This document shows, one piece after another, positions 61,847 to 64,000 of a stretch of 64,000 nt of DNA. The DNA is from Splendidivirga corallicola (GTDB taxonomy: Bacteria; Bacteroidota; Bacteroidia; Cytophagales; Cyclobacteriaceae). The notes under the pieces are model-generated. The model worked only from the letters and a program-made list of their open reading frames with translations, made no database searches and was not told the DNA's origin. Where the stretch lies: NCBI GenBank assembly GCA_030442035.1, contig JAUJEA010000001.1:713559-777558 (forward strand), read 5' to 3'. Numbering within the stretch: the first letter of the stretch is position 1; every line of letters starts with the position of its first letter. The position numbers and the translations under genes are program-made.

Positions 61847-64000
61847 TTATTCTTCAATTATATTATAGTTGTGATTGGGAGTGATCTCAAAACTAATGTT
61901 TCCACTCACGGCATCTGTTTCGAATGGAACCCGCTTGTTAAGTGTTGTATCCACCACTACGAGTTTTTCGTTCGAACTCCATTTTTTATAGGTAATGATA
62001 CTTTTTGCTACACCATCCGGATAAGTGAATGAAAAGGAAGTTTTTCTATCGGCAATAGGATACACTTTGGCACTTAAATGTGTGTTATCAGAATCTCTCA
62101 GAACAATAACTCCCTGGCCTCCCACAAAACATGGGGTTTTATCCAAAGGTATTTCGAACGCCTCAAGCACTACTGGTCCTTCGTATTTTTTGCCGCTGTC
62201 AAAATCAAACCATACACCATCAGGGAGATAAACATTCATTTTGCCTGATTGATAGTTCTTCAAAAGCGGGGTAGCAATGACAGACTTTCCAATCATCCAT
62301 TGAAAGTGTTCAAGTTTTGAAGTCATGCTGTCCTTAGGAAAGGCTATGGTCATGGGAGTCAGGGTGTAGGGATATCCTGACTCATAGCTAGCCACTGCTG
62401 CACTGTACATATAGGGGGCTAGGGCATAGTGGAAATCAATAGCCTTCTTAAATATCTTTCGCTTATCTTCCGGCCATTTTTCAGGAAAAGCCCCTACGGC
62501 AATACCCGAAGTTAAGGACAGTAACCAAGTGTGTCTGATATTTCTATCAACATCCTTTATATTGTGCATATTATGAACCCCAGTCACATCGGAATATACA
62601 TTGGGAAACCCTGAGGCCGCATACTGCAGATAGTTAATAGGAATCCGTCCTGATAACTGCCCTACTCCGGTATCATTAATTCGAAGCAAGCTACCAGGAG
62701 CTGTAAATTCTCCATTCCTGGCCATTACCAGACCTCCTTCATTGGAGATCTCCGTTATAGGTGCATTGTATACATTGGTTAATGAATCCAAATCCATCAT
62801 GGTATCTTCCTTGATGCCATCAACTTCCCATTTAGCATATTGTTTTTGGTACCACTCGGCTGCCCCCGGCACCTCTCCATTCAGAAGATGACTTGGTACT
62901 ATTGGAAAAATGTTTGAAGTGATCGCAAAAGGTTTTCCTTCCGAATTGTTCACCAGATACCCGTTTCGCTTTGCTTCAGTTGTAAGCTCATTTCCATAGA
63001 AGGAATTAACCTTCAGGTTTTTATCTCTTTTCTTGGTTTTAGGAAAGTAGGGCCCGCCTTCGGGGATAAAGTTAGTTCTCAAACCGATCATCCATTTGAT
63101 ATCGTGATCATTCATCCATGTTTTAAAGGTGGATGCATCTGAGAACTTCTCTCCCCACCTGCCAAAACTTGTTGTAGTACCTCCCTTATCCCAAAAACCG
63201 GAGCCTGTGACAGCCCACTTAATGGGATATCCATTTTGCAGAAACTTCTCCAATATACCTTTCACTGTCACCTGATTGGTATTCCAGCCCAAGGCATCCC
63301 ATGATTCCCAACCTAATTCGAATAATCTGGATTTCGGCAGAACATCTACATAACCATTCTGATTACGAACAGATTTATAGTTCTTATAGATCTCAGTAGG
63401 TTCGCCTAAAAAATAATAGAATGTGGCTTCACCTTCCGTGGTGATATTCATTTGATATTCCTGATCATTTAAGACCACTGATTTCTTTCCTTTATCAAAA
63501 AAAACTCCAGCCAGTGAATTCTGCGGGAAAATTGTGAAAGTGCTTACCCAACGCTTTCCTCCACCGTTATTTTCAATAACATAAGTCTTTCGCTTGTTTT
63601 TAATGATGTTAAAATCTTCTTCATAGGCTGCAACATCGCCTAATCCATGAGCAACAGGCATACCTCCCAGCCTTAAGGAGATAGTATTCGTCCCTTTCTT
63701 TTCCGGTTCAATTCTGAAAGTAGCCACTTGATTCTTAAAAGAGATGTATATGTTTGCCTTATCTCCTTCAACATTGGTTGCAAGCAACTTCTTTTCTGAA
63801 TTCCTTCTAACGTTTTCGGAGATGTCTTCCACATTGACCACTTCGCCTCCTGAAAACACCAAGCCAGTGTCAAAGTGAGCTGGTGCAACTATAGTTCCAT
63901 CCGTATGACTAAAACTGATCTGAAATTGAGTTTTCTTCACTTGCAACTTAAAATTTCCATCTATTATTTCAATGAGGTTGGAATCGTTATAAGTGTTCGA
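61847..64000 (-). CDS. Glycoside hydrolase family 31-type enzyme (truncated by window edge)
   Basis: About 717 residues are visible; the frame continues open past the right edge, so the N-terminus is missing. An N-terminal beta-sandwich (about 1-200 of the visible part) precedes a TIM barrel with LGWESWDALGWNTN, KWAVTGSGFWDKGG and the acidic motif DGIKEDTMMDL, in which the aspartate after KE is the probable nucleophile; RINDTGVGQLSG holds the acid/base region. A C-terminal beta-sandwich follows. The enzyme releases alpha-linked sugars; the sugar type is unknown. It is followed after 2 bp by a small lipoprotein gene. Confidence 0.93.
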   Translation of the reverse strand, partial: SNTYNDSNLIEIIDGNFKLQVKKTQFQISFSHTDGTIVAPAHFDTGLVFSGGEVVNVEDISENVRRNSEKKLLATNVEGDKANIYISFKNQVATFRIEPEKKGTNTISLRLGGMPVAHGLGDVAAYEEDFNIIKNKRKTYVIENNGGGKRWVSTFTIFPQNSLAGVFFDKGKKSVVLNDQEYQMNITTEGEATFYYFLGEPTEIYKNYKSVRNQNGYVDVLPKSRLFELGWESWDALGWNTNQVTVKGILEKFLQNGYPIKWAVTGSGFWDKGGTTTSFGRWGEKFSDASTFKTWMNDHDIKWMIGLRTNFIPEGGPYFPKTKKRDKNLKVNSFYGNELTTEAKRNGYLVNNSEGKPFAITSNIFPIVPSHLLNGEVPGAAEWYQKQYAKWEVDGIKEDTMMDLDSLTNVYNAPITEISNEGGLVMARNGEFTAPGSLLRINDTGVGQLSGRIPINYLQYAASGFPNVYSDVTGVHNMHNIKDVDRNIRHTWLLSLTSGIAVGAFPEKWPEDKRKIFKKAIDFHYALAPYMYSAAVASYESGYPYTLTPMTIAFPKDSMTSKLEHFQWMIGKSVIATPLLKNYQSGKMNVYLPDGVWFDFDSGKKYEGPVVLEAFEIPLDKTPCFVGGQGVIVLRDSDNTHLSAKVYPIADRKTSFSFTYPDGVAKSIITYKKWSSNEKLVVVDTTLNKRVPFETDAVSGNISFEITPNHNYNIIEE

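Overview
The window looks like chromosome of a free-living Bacteroidota bacterium, most likely of the Cytophagales (Fulvivirga/Cyclobacteriaceae-like; the genus is inference). The evidence is SusC/SusD and other TonB-dependent receptors, ECF sigma/FecR pairs, DUF4249, DUF5107 and UnbV/ASPIC proteins, sulfatases, many lipoprotein signals, AT-rich DNA (about 40% G+C by eye) and few recognisable Shine-Dalgarno sites. I saw no rRNA, tRNA, CRISPR array, insertion sequence or prophage.

Layout. 1-829: 5' part of a sulfatase gene running off the left edge. 1.1-7.1 kb: a membrane-anchored TPR-CHAT peptidase convergent with an ECF sigma/TPR anti-sigma-like pair, then a lipoprotein and an outer-membrane beta-barrel gene; this may be one signalling module. 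7.2-11.8 kb: small housekeeping and stress-type genes (VOC protein, methyltransferase, histidine phosphatase, YHS protein, membrane protein, NTF2-like protein, double-domain AraC regulator). 12-21 kb: a leftward catabolic cluster containing an RraA-type aldolase, two SDR dehydrogenases, an enolase-superfamily dehydratase, an NTF2-RidA fusion, a creatininase-family amidohydrolase, a sodium:solute symporter with a 49-residue partner, a ChbG-type deacetylase, and VOC and hexapeptide proteins. 21-35 kb: DUF5107-TPR protein, a TonB-receptor/DUF4249/MG2-like module and a large UnbV/VCBS lipoprotein. 35-44 kb: a SusD-SusC-FecR-sigma nutrient uptake system whose sigma and FecR genes are separated by a hydrolase gene and a decayed dehydrogenase. 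44-50 kb: vanadium haloperoxidase-like lipoprotein, proBA, methionine aminopeptidase and a DNA alkylation repair protein. 50-53 kb: a Nudix-type regulator divergent from galT with two matching palindromes between them, and an orphan ECF sigma gene behind galT. 53-64 kb: a glycan-degradation cluster (lactonase, sulfatase, putative FMN_bind-like protein, FAD oxidoreductase, short propeller glycosidase, CBM32-glycosidase/lyase, small lipoprotein, GH31 enzyme running off the right edge).

How the genes fit together. From 44 kb down to 12 kb almost every gene lies on the minus strand with short gaps or overlaps. A natural reading is: the sigma/FecR pair senses uptake through SusC/D, outer-membrane proteins capture substrate, and the 12-21 kb enzymes degrade an acidic, perhaps nitrogen-containing, sugar derivative imported by the SSS symporter. 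Internal hairpins around susC/susD suggest that expression is stepped. The right-hand cluster is a sulfated-glycan utilisation locus whose transport genes lie outside the window. All substrate assignments are inference.
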